A DNA stretch of 64,000 nt from Auanema rhodensis. Taxonomy: Eukaryota; Nematoda; Chromadorea; Rhabditida; Rhabditidae. Location of the stretch: contig OZ059900.1 in assembly GCA_964057225.1 (NCBI GenBank), positions 21,157,638 to 21,221,637 of the forward strand, given 5' to 3'. Both the position numbers and the translations under genes were made by a program. Positions 38,201-49,960 of this stretch are shown here, piece by piece. Positions within the stretch are counted from its first letter, which is position 1; each line of letters begins with the position of its first letter. The notes beneath the pieces are model-generated. The model had not been told where the DNA came from and made no database searches. It worked only from the letters and a program-made list of their open reading frames with translations.

Positions 38201-39294
38201 ACAAAAACACAGTATTTCCCATGAGAAATATTTTATTATGCTGGAAAACCAGTTTTTGGAAATTTCGCTGTAAACAAGGTTTTGACTTACGATTTCATGT
38301 GTTCAAACTCATGCAATGTCAATGAAACCTAGCTCAAAATTGTTTGTACAACGTCTAGTTTCACTTTCACGACAAAAAAACAGGGGTTAGAAAATTAAGG
38401 GAATTAGCATATTCTGAGGGCACGCCCCTTATGGCTAATATTGATTAAATCGATTTTTGTTCATATGAGTCGTCAAATGCAACGAATTTCAGCGTGTTAC
38501 ATACTAAAATGAAGCATTTTACATGCTGAACACTAGAAAAATACAAAAACACAGTATTTCCCATGAGAAATATTTTATTATGCTGGAAAACCAGTTTTTG
38601 GAAATTTCGCTGTAAACAAGGTTTTGACTTACGATTTCATGTGTTCAAACTCATGCAATGTCAATGAAACCTAGCTCAAAATTGTTTGTACAACGTCTAG
38701 TTTCACTTTCACGACAAAAAAACAGGGGTTAGAAAATTAAGGGAATTAGCATATTCTGAGGGCACGCCCCTTATGGCTAATATTGATTAAATCGATTTTT
38801 GTTCATATGAGTCGTCAAATGCAACGAATTTCAGCGTGTTACATACTAAAATGAAGCATTTTACATGCTGAACACTAGAAAAATACAAAAACACAGTATT
38901 TCCCATGAGAAATATTTTATTATGCTGGAAAACCAGTTTTTGGAAATTTCGCTGTAAACACGGTTTTGACTTACGATTTCATGTGTTCAAACTTATGCAA
39001 TGTCAATGAAACCTAGCAAAAAATTGTTCGTACAACGTCTAGTCCCACTTTCACGACAAAAAAACAGGGGTTAGAAAATTAAGGGAATTAGCATATTCTG
39101 AGGGCACGCCCCTTATGGCTAATATTGATTAAATCGATTTTTGTTCATATGAGTCGTCAAATGCAACGAATTTCAGCGTGTTACATACTAAAATGAAGCA
39201 TTTTACATGCTGAACACTAGAAAAATACAAAAACACAGTATTTCCCATGAGAAATATTTTATTATGCTGGAAAACCAGTTTTTGGAAATTTCGC
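38200..39294 (-). repeat. Short minus-orientation block: 3 monomers plus 69 bp
   Basis: The minus-strand period is intact: TACAAAAAC starts at 38200, 38542, 38884 and 39226. The first two monomers carry TTGTTTGTAC and an unusual CTAGTTTCAC. The third carries the reverse complement of the TTTTTTGCT, CATAAG, GGGACT and TTCCC set, and a private AAACACGG near 38959. That third type is otherwise seen only in plus orientation, at 31828-32511 and 39519-39860. The block ends 69 bp into a fourth unit. Confidence 0.93.
39293..39294. other. Orientation joint B: minus to plus, 2 bp overlap
   Basis: Minus sequence AAATTTCGC runs into plus sequence GCCATAAG, sharing GC at 39293-39294. The plus monomer entered here has a private AAGAGGCG change at about 39301. 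This joint is seen once only. It looks like an end-joining event with 2 bp of shared sequence. Confidence 0.9.
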
Positions 39295-42200
39295 CATAAG
39301 AGGCGTGCCCTCAGAATATGCTAATTTCCTTAATTTTCTAACCCCTGTTTTTTTGTCGTGAAAGTGGAACTAGACGTTGTACGAACAATTTTGAGCTAGG
39401 TTTCATTGACATTGCATGAGTTTGAACACATGAAATCGTAAGTCAAAACCTTGTTTACAGCGAAATTTCCAAAAACTGGTTTTCCAGCATAATAAAATAT
39501 TTCTCATGGGAAATACTGTGTTTTTGTATTTTTCTAGTGTTCAGCATGTAAAATGCTTCATTTTAGTATGTAACACGCTGAAATTCGTTGCATTTGACGA
39601 CTCATATGAACAAAAATCGATTTAATCAATATTAGCCATAAGGGGCGTGCCCTCAGAATATGCTAATTCCCTTAATTTTCTAACCCCTGTTTTTTTGTCG
39701 TGAAAGTGGGACTAGACGTTGTACGAACAATTTTTTGCTAGGTTTCATTGACATTGCATAAGTTTGAACACATGAAATCGTAAGTCAAAACCTTGTTTAC
39801 AGCGAAATTTCCAAAAACTGGTTTTCCAGCATAATAAAATATTTCTCATGGGAAATACTGTGTTTTTGTATTTTTCTAGTGTTCAGCATGTAAAATGCTT
39901 CATTTTAGTATGTAACACGCTGAAATTCGTAGCATTTGACGACTCATATGAACAAAAATCGATTTAATCAATATTAGCCATAAGGGGCGTGCCCTCAGAA
40001 TATGCTAATTTCCTTAATTTTCTAACCCCTGTTTTTTTGTCGTGAAAGTGGAACTAGACGTTGTACGAACAATTTTGAGCTAGGTTTCATTGACATTGCA
40101 TGAGTTTGAACACATGAAATCGTAAGTCAAAACCTTGTTTACAGCGAAATTTCCAAAAACTGGTTTTCCAGCATAATAAAATATTTCTCATGGGAAATAC
40201 TGTGTTTTTGTATTTTTCTAGTGTTCAGCATGTAAAATGCTTCATTTTAGTATGTAACACGCTGAAATTCGTTGCATTTGACGACTCATATGAACAAAAA
40301 TCGATTTAATCAATATTAGCCATAAGGGGCGTGCCCTCAGAATATGCTAATTTCCTTAATTTTCTAACCCCTGTTTTTTTGTCGTGAAAGTGGAACTAGA
40401 CGTTGTACGAACAATTTTGAGCTAGGTTTCATTGACATTGCATGAGTTTGAACACATGAAATCGTAAGTCAAAACCTTGTTTACAGCGAAATTTCCAAAA
40501 ACTGGTTTTCCAGCATAATAAAATATTTCTCATGGGAAATACTGTGTTTTTGTATTTTTCTAGTGTTCAGCATGTGAAATGCTTCATTTGCGTATGTAAC
40601 ACGCTGAAATTCGTTGCATTTGACGACTCATATGAACAAAAATCGATTTAATCAATATTAGCCATAAGGGGCGTGCCCTCAGAATATGCTAATTTCCTTA
40701 ATTTTCTAACCCCTGTTTTTTTGTCGTGAAAGTGGAACTAGACGTTGTACGAACAATTTTGAGCTAGGTTTCATTGACATTGCATGAGTTTGAACACATG
40801 AAATCGTAAGTCAAAACCTTGTTTACAGCGAAATTTCCAAAAACTGGTTTTCCAGCATAATAAAATATTTCTCATGGGAAATACTGTGTTTTTGTATTTT
40901 TCTAGTGTTCAGCATGTGAAATGCTTCATTTGCGTATGTAACACGCTGAAATTCGTTGCATTTGACGACTCATATGAACAAAAATCGATTTAATCAATAT
41001 TAGCCATAAGGGGCGTGCCCTCAGAATATGCTAATTTCCTTAATTTTCTAACCCCTGTTTTTTTGTCGTGAAAGTGGAACTAGACGTTGTACGAACAATT
41101 TTGAGCTAGGTTTCATTGACATTGCATGAGTTTGAACACATGAAATCGTAAGTCAAAACCTTGTTTACAGCGAAATTTCCAAAAACTGGTTTTCCAGCAT
41201 AATAAAATATTTCTCATGGGAAATACTGTGTTTTTGTATTTTTCTAGTGTTCAGCATGTAAAATGCTTCATTTTAGTATGTAACACGCTGAAATTCGTTG
41301 CATTTGACGACTCATATGAACAAAAATCGATTTAATCAATATTAGCCATAAGGGGCGTGCCCTCAGAATATGCTAATTTCCTTAATTTTCTAACCCCTGT
41401 TTTTTTGTCGTGAAAGTGGGACTAGACGTTGTACGAACAATTTTGAGCTAGGTTTCATTGACATTGCATGAGTTTGAACACATGAAATCGTAAGTCAAAA
41501 CCTTGTTTACAGCGAAATTTCCAAAAACTGGTTTTCCAGCATAATAAAATATTTCTCATGGGAAATACTGTGTTTTTGTATTTTTCTAGTGTTCAGCATG
41601 TGAAATGCTTCATTTGCGTATGTAACACGCTGAAATTCGTTGCATTTGACGACTCATATGAACAAAAATCGATTTAATCAATATTAGCCATAAGGGGCGT
41701 GCCCTCAGAATATGCTAATTCCCTTAATTTTCTGACCCCTGTTTTTTTGTCGTGAAAGTGGAACTAGACGTTGTACGAACAATTTTGAGCTAGGTTTCAT
41801 TGACATTGCATGAGTTTGAACACATGAAATCGTAAGTCAAAACCTTGTTTACAGCGAAATTTCCAAAAACTGGTTTTCCAGCATAATAAAATATTTCTCA
41901 TGGGAAATACTGTGTTTTTGTATTTTTCTAGTGTTCAGCATGTAAAATGCTTCATTTTAGTATGTAACACGCTGAAATTCGTTGCATTTGACGACTCATA
42001 TGAACAAAAATCGATTTAATCAATATTAGCCATAAGGGGCGTGCCCTCAGAATATGCTAATTTCCTTAATTTTCTAACCCCTGTTTTTTTGTCGTGAAAG
42101 TGGAACTAGACGTTGTACGAACAATTTTGAGCTAGGTTTCATTGACATTGCATGAGTTTGAACACATGAAATCGTAAGTCAAAACCTTGTTTACAGCGAA

Positions 42201-43496
42201 ATTTCCAAAAACTGGTTTTCCAGCATAATAAAATATTTCTCATGGGAAATACTGTGTTTTTGTATTTTTCTAGTGTTCAGCATGTAAAATGCTTCATTTT
42301 AGTATGTAACACGCTGAAATTCGTTGCATTTGACGACTCATATGAACAAAAATCGATTTAATCAATATTAGCCATAAGGGGCGTGCCCTCAGAATATGCT
42401 AATTTCCTTAATTTTCTAACCCCTGTTTTTTTGTCGTGAAAGTGGGACTAGACGTTGTACGAACAATTTTGAGCTAGGTTTCATTGACATTGCATGAGTT
42501 TGAACACATGAAATCGTAAGTCAAAACCTTGTTTACAGCGAAATTTCCAAAAACTGGTTTTCCAGCATAATAAAATATTTCTCATGGAAAATACTGTGTT
42601 TTTGTATTTTTCTAGTGTTCAGCATGTAAAATGCTTCATTTTAGTATGTAACACGCTGAAATTCGTTGCATTTGACGACTCATATGAACAAAAATCGATT
42701 TAATCAATATTAGCCATAAGGGGCGTGCCCTCAGAATATGCTAATTCCCTTAATTTTCTAACCCCTGTTTTTTTGTCGTGAAAGTGGAACTAGACGTTGT
42801 ACGAACAATTTTGAGCTAGGTTTCATTGACATTGCATGAGTTTGAACACATGAAATCGTAAGTCAAAACCTTGTTTACAGCGAAATTTCCAAAAACTGGT
42901 TTTCCAGCATAATAAAATATTTCTCATGGGAAATACTGTGTTTTTGTATTTTTCTAGTGTTCAGCATGTAAAATGCTTCATTTTAGTATGTAACACGCTG
43001 AAATTCGTTGCATTTGACGACTCATATGAACAAAAATCGATTTAATCAATATTAGCCATAAGGGGCGTGCCCTCAGAATATGCTAATTCCCTTAATTTTC
43101 TAACCCCTGTTTTTTTGTCGTGAAAGTGGAACTAGACGTTGTACGAACAATTTTGAGCTAGGTTTCATTGACATTGCATGAGTTTGAACACATGAAATCG
43201 TAAGTCAAAACCTTGTTTACAGCGAAATTTCCAAAAACTGGTTTTCCAGCATAATAAAATATTTCTCATGGGAAATACTGTGTTTTTGTATTTTTCTAGT
43301 GTTCAGCATGTAAAATGCTTCATTTTAGTATGTAACACGCTGAAATTCGTTGCATTTGACGACTCATATGAACAAAAATCGATTTAATCAATATTAGCTA
43401 TAAGGGGCGTGCCCTCAGAATATGCTAATTTCCTTAATTTTCTAACTCCTGTTTTTTTGTCGTGAAAGTGGGACTAGACGTTGTACGAACAATTTT
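39293..43496 (+). repeat. Plus-orientation block 2: shortened collinear copy of 32-38 kb
   Basis: A 226 bp partial monomer, eleven complete monomers (39519-43280) and a 216 bp partial. The order matches the preceding plus domain with some monomers missing: TTTTTTGCT type (39519 and 32170), CGTAGC type (39930 and 32581, offset 7349), two TGCG types, GGGACT type, TGCG type, then GGGACT, GGAAAAT-preceded TTCCC, TTCCC, and the AGCTATAAGG/AACTCCTG monomer cut at the joint (offset 5297). The two offsets differ by 2052 bp, exactly six monomers, so six were lost here or gained in the other copy. A private CTGACCCC lies near 41733. Confidence 0.88.
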
Positions 43497-43497
43497 T
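43496..43497. other. Orientation joint A, second copy: plus to minus
   Basis: Same joint as 38199/38200: AACAATTTT followed directly by TACAAAAAC, in a monomer with the same private AGCTATAAGG and AACTCCTG states and the GGGACT state. At least about 1.2 kb to its left has the same monomer order as the first copy. To its right the first 140 bp or so are alike, but the monomers then differ from 38200-39294. Confidence 0.93.
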
Positions 43498-44262
43498 ACA
43501 AAAACACAGTATTTCCCATGAGAAATATTTTATTATGCTGGAAAACCAGTTTTTGGAAATTTCGCTGTAAACAAGGTTTTGACTTACGATTTCATGTGTT
43601 CAAACTCATGCAATGTCAATGAAACCTAGCTCAAAATTGTTCGTACAACGTCTAGTTCCACTTTCACGACAAAAAAACAGGGGTTAGAAAATTAAGGGAA
43701 TTAGCATATTCTGAGGGTACGCCCCTTATGGCTAATATTGATTAAATCGATTTTTGTTCATATGAGTCGTCAAATGCAACGAATTTCAGCGTGTTACATA
43801 CTAAAATGAAGCATTTTACATGCTGAACACTAGAAAAATACAAAAACACAGTATTTCCCATGAGAAATATTTTATTATGCTGGAAAACCAGTTTTTGGAA
43901 ATTTCGCTGTAAACAAGGTTTTGACTTACGATTTCATGTGTTCAAACTCATGCAATGTCAATGAAACCTAGCTCAAAATTGTTCGTACAACGTCTAGTCC
44001 CACTTTCACGACAAAAAAACAGGGGTTAGAAAATTAAGGAAATTAGCATATTCTGAGGGCACGCCCCTTATGGCTAATATTGATTAAATCGATTTTTGTT
44101 CATATGAGTCGTCAAATGCAACGAATTTCAGCGTGTTACATACTAAAATGAAGCATTTTACATGCTGAACACTAGAAAAATACAAAAACACAGTATTTTC
44201 CATGAGAAATATTTTATTATGCTGGAAAACCAGTTTTTGGAAATTTCGCTGTAAACAAGGTT
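43497..44262 (-). repeat. Minus monomers between joint A and the 16-mer HOR
   Basis: Two complete monomers and part of a third. The first has TTCCAC, AAGGGAA and GGGTACG (43718); the second has TCCCAC and AAGGAAA. They do not line up with the sequence one 16-mer period later (for example TTTCCC here against TTTTCC there), so they lie outside the regular HOR pairing. Confidence 0.75.
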
Positions 44263-44505
44263 GTGTTCAAACTCATGCAATGTCAATGAAACCTAGCTCA
44301 AAATTGTTCGTACAACGTCTAGTTCCACTTTCACGACAAAAAAACAGGGGTTAGAAAATTAAGGAAATTAGCATATTCTGAGGGCACGCCCCTTATGGCT
44401 AATATTGATTAAATCGATTTTTGTTCATATGAGTCGTCAAATGCAACGAATTTCAGCGTGTTATATACTAAAATGAAGCATTTTACATGCTGAACACTAG
44501 AAAAA
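44181..44505 (-). repeat. Short monomer, 325 bp, 17 bp deletion (copy 1)
   Basis: The usual segment TTGACTTACGATTTCAT is missing at 44262/44263, giving AAGGTTGTGTTC. The break has only 1 bp of shared sequence (T). The same deletion recurs at 49717/49718, 5455 bp away, and nowhere else, which makes it a clean marker for the 16-mer HOR. Confidence 0.93.
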
Positions 44506-47500
44506 TACAAAAACACAGTATTTCCCATGAGAAATATTTTATTATGCTGGAAAACCAGTTTTTGGAAATTTCGCTGTAAACAAGGTTTTGACTTACGATT
44601 TCATGTGTTCAAACTCATGCAATGTCAATGAAACCTAGCTCAAAATTGTTCGTACAACGTCTAGTTCCACTTTCACGACAAAAAAACAGGGGTTAGAAAA
44701 TTAAGGAAATTAGCATATTCTGAGGGCACGCCCCTTATGGCTAATATTGATTAAATCGATTTTTGTTCATATGAGTCGTCAAATGCAACGAATTTCAGCG
44801 TGTTACATACTAAAATGAAGCATTTTACATGCTGAACACTAGAAAAATACAAAAACACAGTATTTTCCATGAGAAATATTTTATTATGCTGGAAAACCAG
44901 TTTTTGGAAATTTCGCTGTAAACAAGGTTTTGACTTACGATTTCATGTGTTCAAACTCATGCAATGTCAATGAAACCTAGCTCAAAATTGTTCGTACAAC
45001 GTCTAGTCCCACTTTCACGACAAAAAAACAGGGGTTAGAAAATTAAGGAAATTAGCATATTCTGAGGGCACGCCCCTTATGGCTAATATTGATTAAATCG
45101 ATTTTTGTTCATATGAGTCGTCAAATGCAACGAATTTCAGCGTGTTACATACTAAAATGAAGCATTTTACATGCTGAACACTAGAAAAATACAAAAACAC
45201 AGTATTTCCCATGAGAAATATTTTATTATGCTGGAAAACCAGTTTTTGGAAATTTCGCTGTAAACAAGGTTTTGACTTACGATTTCATGTGTTCAAACTC
45301 ATGCAATGTCAATGAAACCTAGCTCAAAATTGTTCGTACAACGTCTAGTTCCACTTTCACGACAAAAAAACAGGGGTTAGAAAATTAAGGAAATTAGCAT
45401 ATTCTGAGGGCACGCCCCTTATGGCTAATATTGATTAAATCGATTTTTGTTCATATGAGTCGTCAAATGCAACGAATTTCAGCGTGTTACATACTAAAAT
45501 GAAGCATTTTACATGCTGAAAACTAGAAAAATACAAAAACACAGTATTTCCCATGAGAAATATTTTATTATGCTGGAAAACCAGTTTTTGGAAATTTCGC
45601 TGTAAACAAGGTTTTGACTTACGATTTCATGTGTTCAAACTCATGCAATGTCAATGAAACCTAGCTCAAAATTGTTCGTACAACGTCTAGTTCCACTTTC
45701 ACGACAAAAAAACAGGGGTTAGAAAATTAAGGAAATTAGCATATTCTGAGGGCACGCCCCTTATGGCTAATATTGATTAAATCGATTTTTGTTCATATGA
45801 GTCGTCAAATGCAACGAATTTCAGCGTGTTACATACTAAAATGAAGCATTTTACATGCTGAACACTAGAAAAATACAAAAACACAGTATTTCCCATGAGA
45901 AATATTTTATTATGCTGGAAAACCAGTTTTTGGAAATTTCGCTGTAAACAAGGTTTTGACTTACGATTTCATGTGTTCAAACTCATGCAATGTCAATGAA
46001 ACCTAGCTCAAAATTGTTTGTACAACGTCTAGTTCCACTTTCACGACAAAAAAACAGGGGTTAGAAAATTAAGGGAATTAGCATATTCTGAGGGCACGCC
46101 CCTTATGGCTAATATTGATTAAATCGATTTTTGTTCATATGAGTCGTCAAATGCAACGAATTTCAGCGTGTTACATACTAAAATGAAGCATTTTACATGC
46201 TGAACACTAGAAAAATACAAAAACACAGTATTTCCCATGAGAAATATTTTATTATGCTGGAAAACCAGTTTTTGGAAATTTCGCTGTAAACAAGGTTTTG
46301 ACTTACGATTTCATGTGTTCAAACTCATGCAATGTCAATGAAACCTAGCTCAAAATTGTTTGTACAACGTCTAGTCCCACTTTCACGACAAAAAAACAGG
46401 GGTTAGAAAATTAAGGAAATTAGCATATTCTGAGGGCACGCCCCTTATGGCTAATATTGATTAAATCGATTTTTGTTCATATGAGTCATCAAATGCAACG
46501 AATTTCAGCGTGTTACATACTAAAATGAAGCATTTTACATGCTGAACACTAGAAAAATACAAAAACACAGTATTTCCCATGAGAAATATTTTATTATGCT
46601 GGAAAACCAGTTTTTGGAAATTTCGCTGTAAACAAGGTTTTGACTTACGATTTCATGTGTTCAAACTCATGCAATGTCAATGAAACCTAGCTCAAAATTG
46701 TTCGTACAACGTCTAGTTCCACTTTCACGACAAAAAAACAGGGGTTAGAAAATTAAGGAAATTAGCATATTCTGAGGGCACGCCCCTTATGGCTAATATT
46801 GATTAAATCGATTTTTGTTCATATGAGTCGTCAAATGCAACGAATTTCAGCGTGTTACATACTAAAGTGAAGCATTTTACATGCTGAACACTAGAAAAAT
46901 ACAAAAACACTGTATTTCCCATGAGAAATATTTTATTATGCTGGAAAACCAGTTTTTGGAAATTTCGCTGTAAACAAGGTTTTGACTTACGATTTCATGT
47001 GTTCAAACTCATGCAATGTCAATGAAACCTAGCTCAAAATTGTTCGTACAACGTCTAGTTCCACTTTCACGACAAAAAAACAGGAGTTAGAAAATTAAGG
47101 GAATTAGCATATTCTGAGGGCACGCCCCTTATGGCTAATATTGATTCAATCGATTTTTGTTCATATGAGTCGTCAAATGCAACGAATTTCAGCGTGTTAC
47201 ATACTAAAATGAAGCATTTCACATGCTGAACACTAGAAAAATACAAAAACACAGTATTTCCCATGAGAAATATTTTATTATGCTGGAAAACCAGTTTTTG
47301 GAAATTTCGCTGTAAACAAGGTTTTGACTTACGATTTCATGTGTTCAAACTCATGCAATGTCAATGAAACCTAGCTCAAAATTGTTCGTACAACGTCTAG
47401 TTCCACTTTCACGACAAAAAAACAGGGGTTAGAAAATTAAGGGAATTAGCATATTCTGAGGGTACGCCCCTTATGGCTAATATTGATTAAATCGATTTTT

Positions 47501-49717
47501 GTTCATATGAGTCGTCAAATGCAACGAATTTCAGCGTGTTACATACTAAAATGAAGCATTTTACATGCTGAACACTAGAAAAATACAAAAACACAGTATT
47601 TCCCATGAGAAATATTTTATTATGCTGGAAAACCAGTTTTTGGAAATTTCGCTGTAAACAAGGTTTTGACTTACGATTTCATGTGTTCAAACTCATGCAA
47701 TGTCAATGAAACCTAGCTCAAAATTGTTCGTACAACGTCTAGTCCCACTTTCACGACAAAAAAACAGGAGTTAGAAAATTAAGGAAATTAGCATATTCTG
47801 AGGGCACGCCCCTTATAGCTAATATTGATTAAATCGATTTTTGTTCATATGAGTCGTCAAATGCAACGAATTTCAGCGTGTTACATACTAAAATGAAGCA
47901 TTTTACATGCTGAACACTAGAAAAATACAAAAACACAGTATTTCCCATGAGAAATATTTTATTATGCTGGAAAACCAGTTTTTGGAAATTTCGCTGTAAA
48001 CAAGGTTTTGACTTACGATTTCATGTGTTCAAACTCATGCAATGTCAATGAAACCTAGCTCAAAATTGTTCGTACAACGTCTAGTTCCACTTTCACGACA
48101 AAAAAACAGGGGTTAGAAAATTAAGGGAATTAGCATATTCTGAGGGCACGCCCCTTATGGCTAATATTGATTAAATCGATTTTTGTTCATATGAGTCGTC
48201 AAATGCAACGAATTTCAGCGTGTTACATACTAAAATGAAGCATTTTACATGCTGAACACTAGAAAAATACAAAAACACAGTATTTCCCATGAGAAATATT
48301 TTATTATGCTGGAAAACCAGTTTTTGGAAATTTCGCTGTAAACAAGGTTTTGACTTACGATTTCATGTGTTCAAACTCATGCAATGTCAATGAAACCTAG
48401 CTCAAAATTGTTCGTACAACGTCTAGTTCCACTTTCACGACAAAAAAACAGGGGTTAGAAAATTAAGGGAATTAGCATATTCTGAGGGCACGCCCCTTAT
48501 GGCTAATATTGATTAAATCGATTTTTGTTCATATGAGTCGTCAAATGCAACGAATTTCAGCGTGTTACATACTAAAATGAAGCATTTTACATGCTAAACA
48601 CTAGAAAAATACAAAAACACAGTATTTTCCATGAGAAATATTTTATTATGCTGGAAAACCAGTTTTTGGAAATTTCGCTGTAAACAAGGTTTTGACTTAC
48701 GATTTCATGTGTTCAAACTCATGCAATGTCAATGAAACCTAGCTCAAAATTGTTCGTACAACGTCTAGTTCCACTTTCACGACAAAAAAACAGGGGTTAG
48801 AAAATTAAGGGAATTAGCATATTCTGAGGGCACGCCCCTTATGGCTAATATTGATTAAATCGATTTTTGTTCATATGAGTCGTCAAATGCAACGAATTTC
48901 AGCGTGTTACATACTAAAATGAAGCATTTTACATGCTGAACACTAGAAAAATACAAAAACACAGTATTTCCCATGAGAAATATTTTATTATGCTGGAAAA
49001 CCAGTTTTTGGAAATTTCGCTGTAAACAAGGTTTTGACTTACGATTTCATGTGTTCAAACTCATGCAATGTCAATGAAACCTAGCTCAAAATTGTTCGTA
49101 CAACGTCTAGTTCCACTTTCACGACAAAAAAACAGGGGTTAGAAAATTAAGGGAATTAGCATATTCTGAGGGCACGCCCCTTATGGCTAATATTGATTAA
49201 ATCGATTTTTGTTCATATGAGTCGTCAAATGCAACGAATTTCAGCGTGTTACATACTAAAATGAAGCATTTTACATGCTGAACACTAGAAAAATACAAAA
49301 ACACAGTATTTTCCATGAGAAATATTTTATTATGCTGGAAAACCAGTTTTTGGAAATTTCGCTGTAAACAAGGTTTTGACTTACGATTTCATGTGTTCAA
49401 ACTCATGCAATGTCAATGAAACCTAGCTCAAAATTGTTCGTACAACGTCTAGTCCCACTTTCACGACAAAAAAACAGGGGTTAGAAAATTAAGGAAATTA
49501 GCATATTCTGAGGGCACGCCCCTTATGGCTAATATTGATTAAATCGATTTTTGTTCATATGAGTCGTCAAATGCAACGAATTTCAGCGTGTTACATACTA
49601 AAATGAAGCATTTTACATGCTGAACACTAGAAAAATACAAAAACACAGTATTTCCCATGAGAAATATTTTATTATGCTGGAAAACCAGTTTTTGGAAATT
49701 TCGCTGTAAACAAGGTT
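44263..49717 (-). repeat. 16-monomer HOR, copy 1 (5455 bp)
   Basis: Length is fifteen 342 bp monomers plus one of 325 bp. Markers paired at exactly +5455 include the 17 bp deletion (44261/49716), GAAAACTA (45518/50973), TAAAGTG (46867/52322), CACTGTATT (46911/52366), CAGGAGTT (47085/52540 and 47769/53224), GGGTACG (47463/52918) and TTATAGC (near 47816/53271). Private changes include TTATATAC near 44465, GAGTCATC near 46488, C at 47147 and TGCTAAACAC near 48595. Boundaries are set by the deletion marker and are approximate to within about a monomer. Confidence 0.87.
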
Positions 49718-49960
49718 GTGTTCAAACTCATGCAATGTCAATGAAACCTAGCTCAAAATTGTTCGTACAACGTCTAGTTCCACTTTCACGACAAAAAAAC
49801 AGGGTTTAGAAAATTAAGGAAATTAGCATATTCTGAGGGCACGCCCCTTATGGCTAATATTGATTAAATCGATTTTTGTTCATATGAGTCGTCAAATGCA
49901 ACGAATTTCAGCGTGTTACATACTAAAATGAAGCATTTTACATGCTGAACACTAGAAAAA
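49636..49960 (-). repeat. Short monomer, 325 bp, 17 bp deletion (copy 2)
   Basis: Same 17 bp deletion as in 44181-44505, at 49717/49718. A private AGGGTTTAG change lies near 49805. A third copy expected near 55171 has the full-length sequence, so the repeat pairing ends before there. Confidence 0.93.

Noticed and set aside
47067-47264. 65-codon minus-strand ORF
   Set aside because: It is the same repeat frame as the plus-strand ORF, seen from the inverted arm. It is open only because C at 47147 (reverse strand GAA) replaces the TAA stop present in other copies, including the paired 16-mer copy. Treated as chance.
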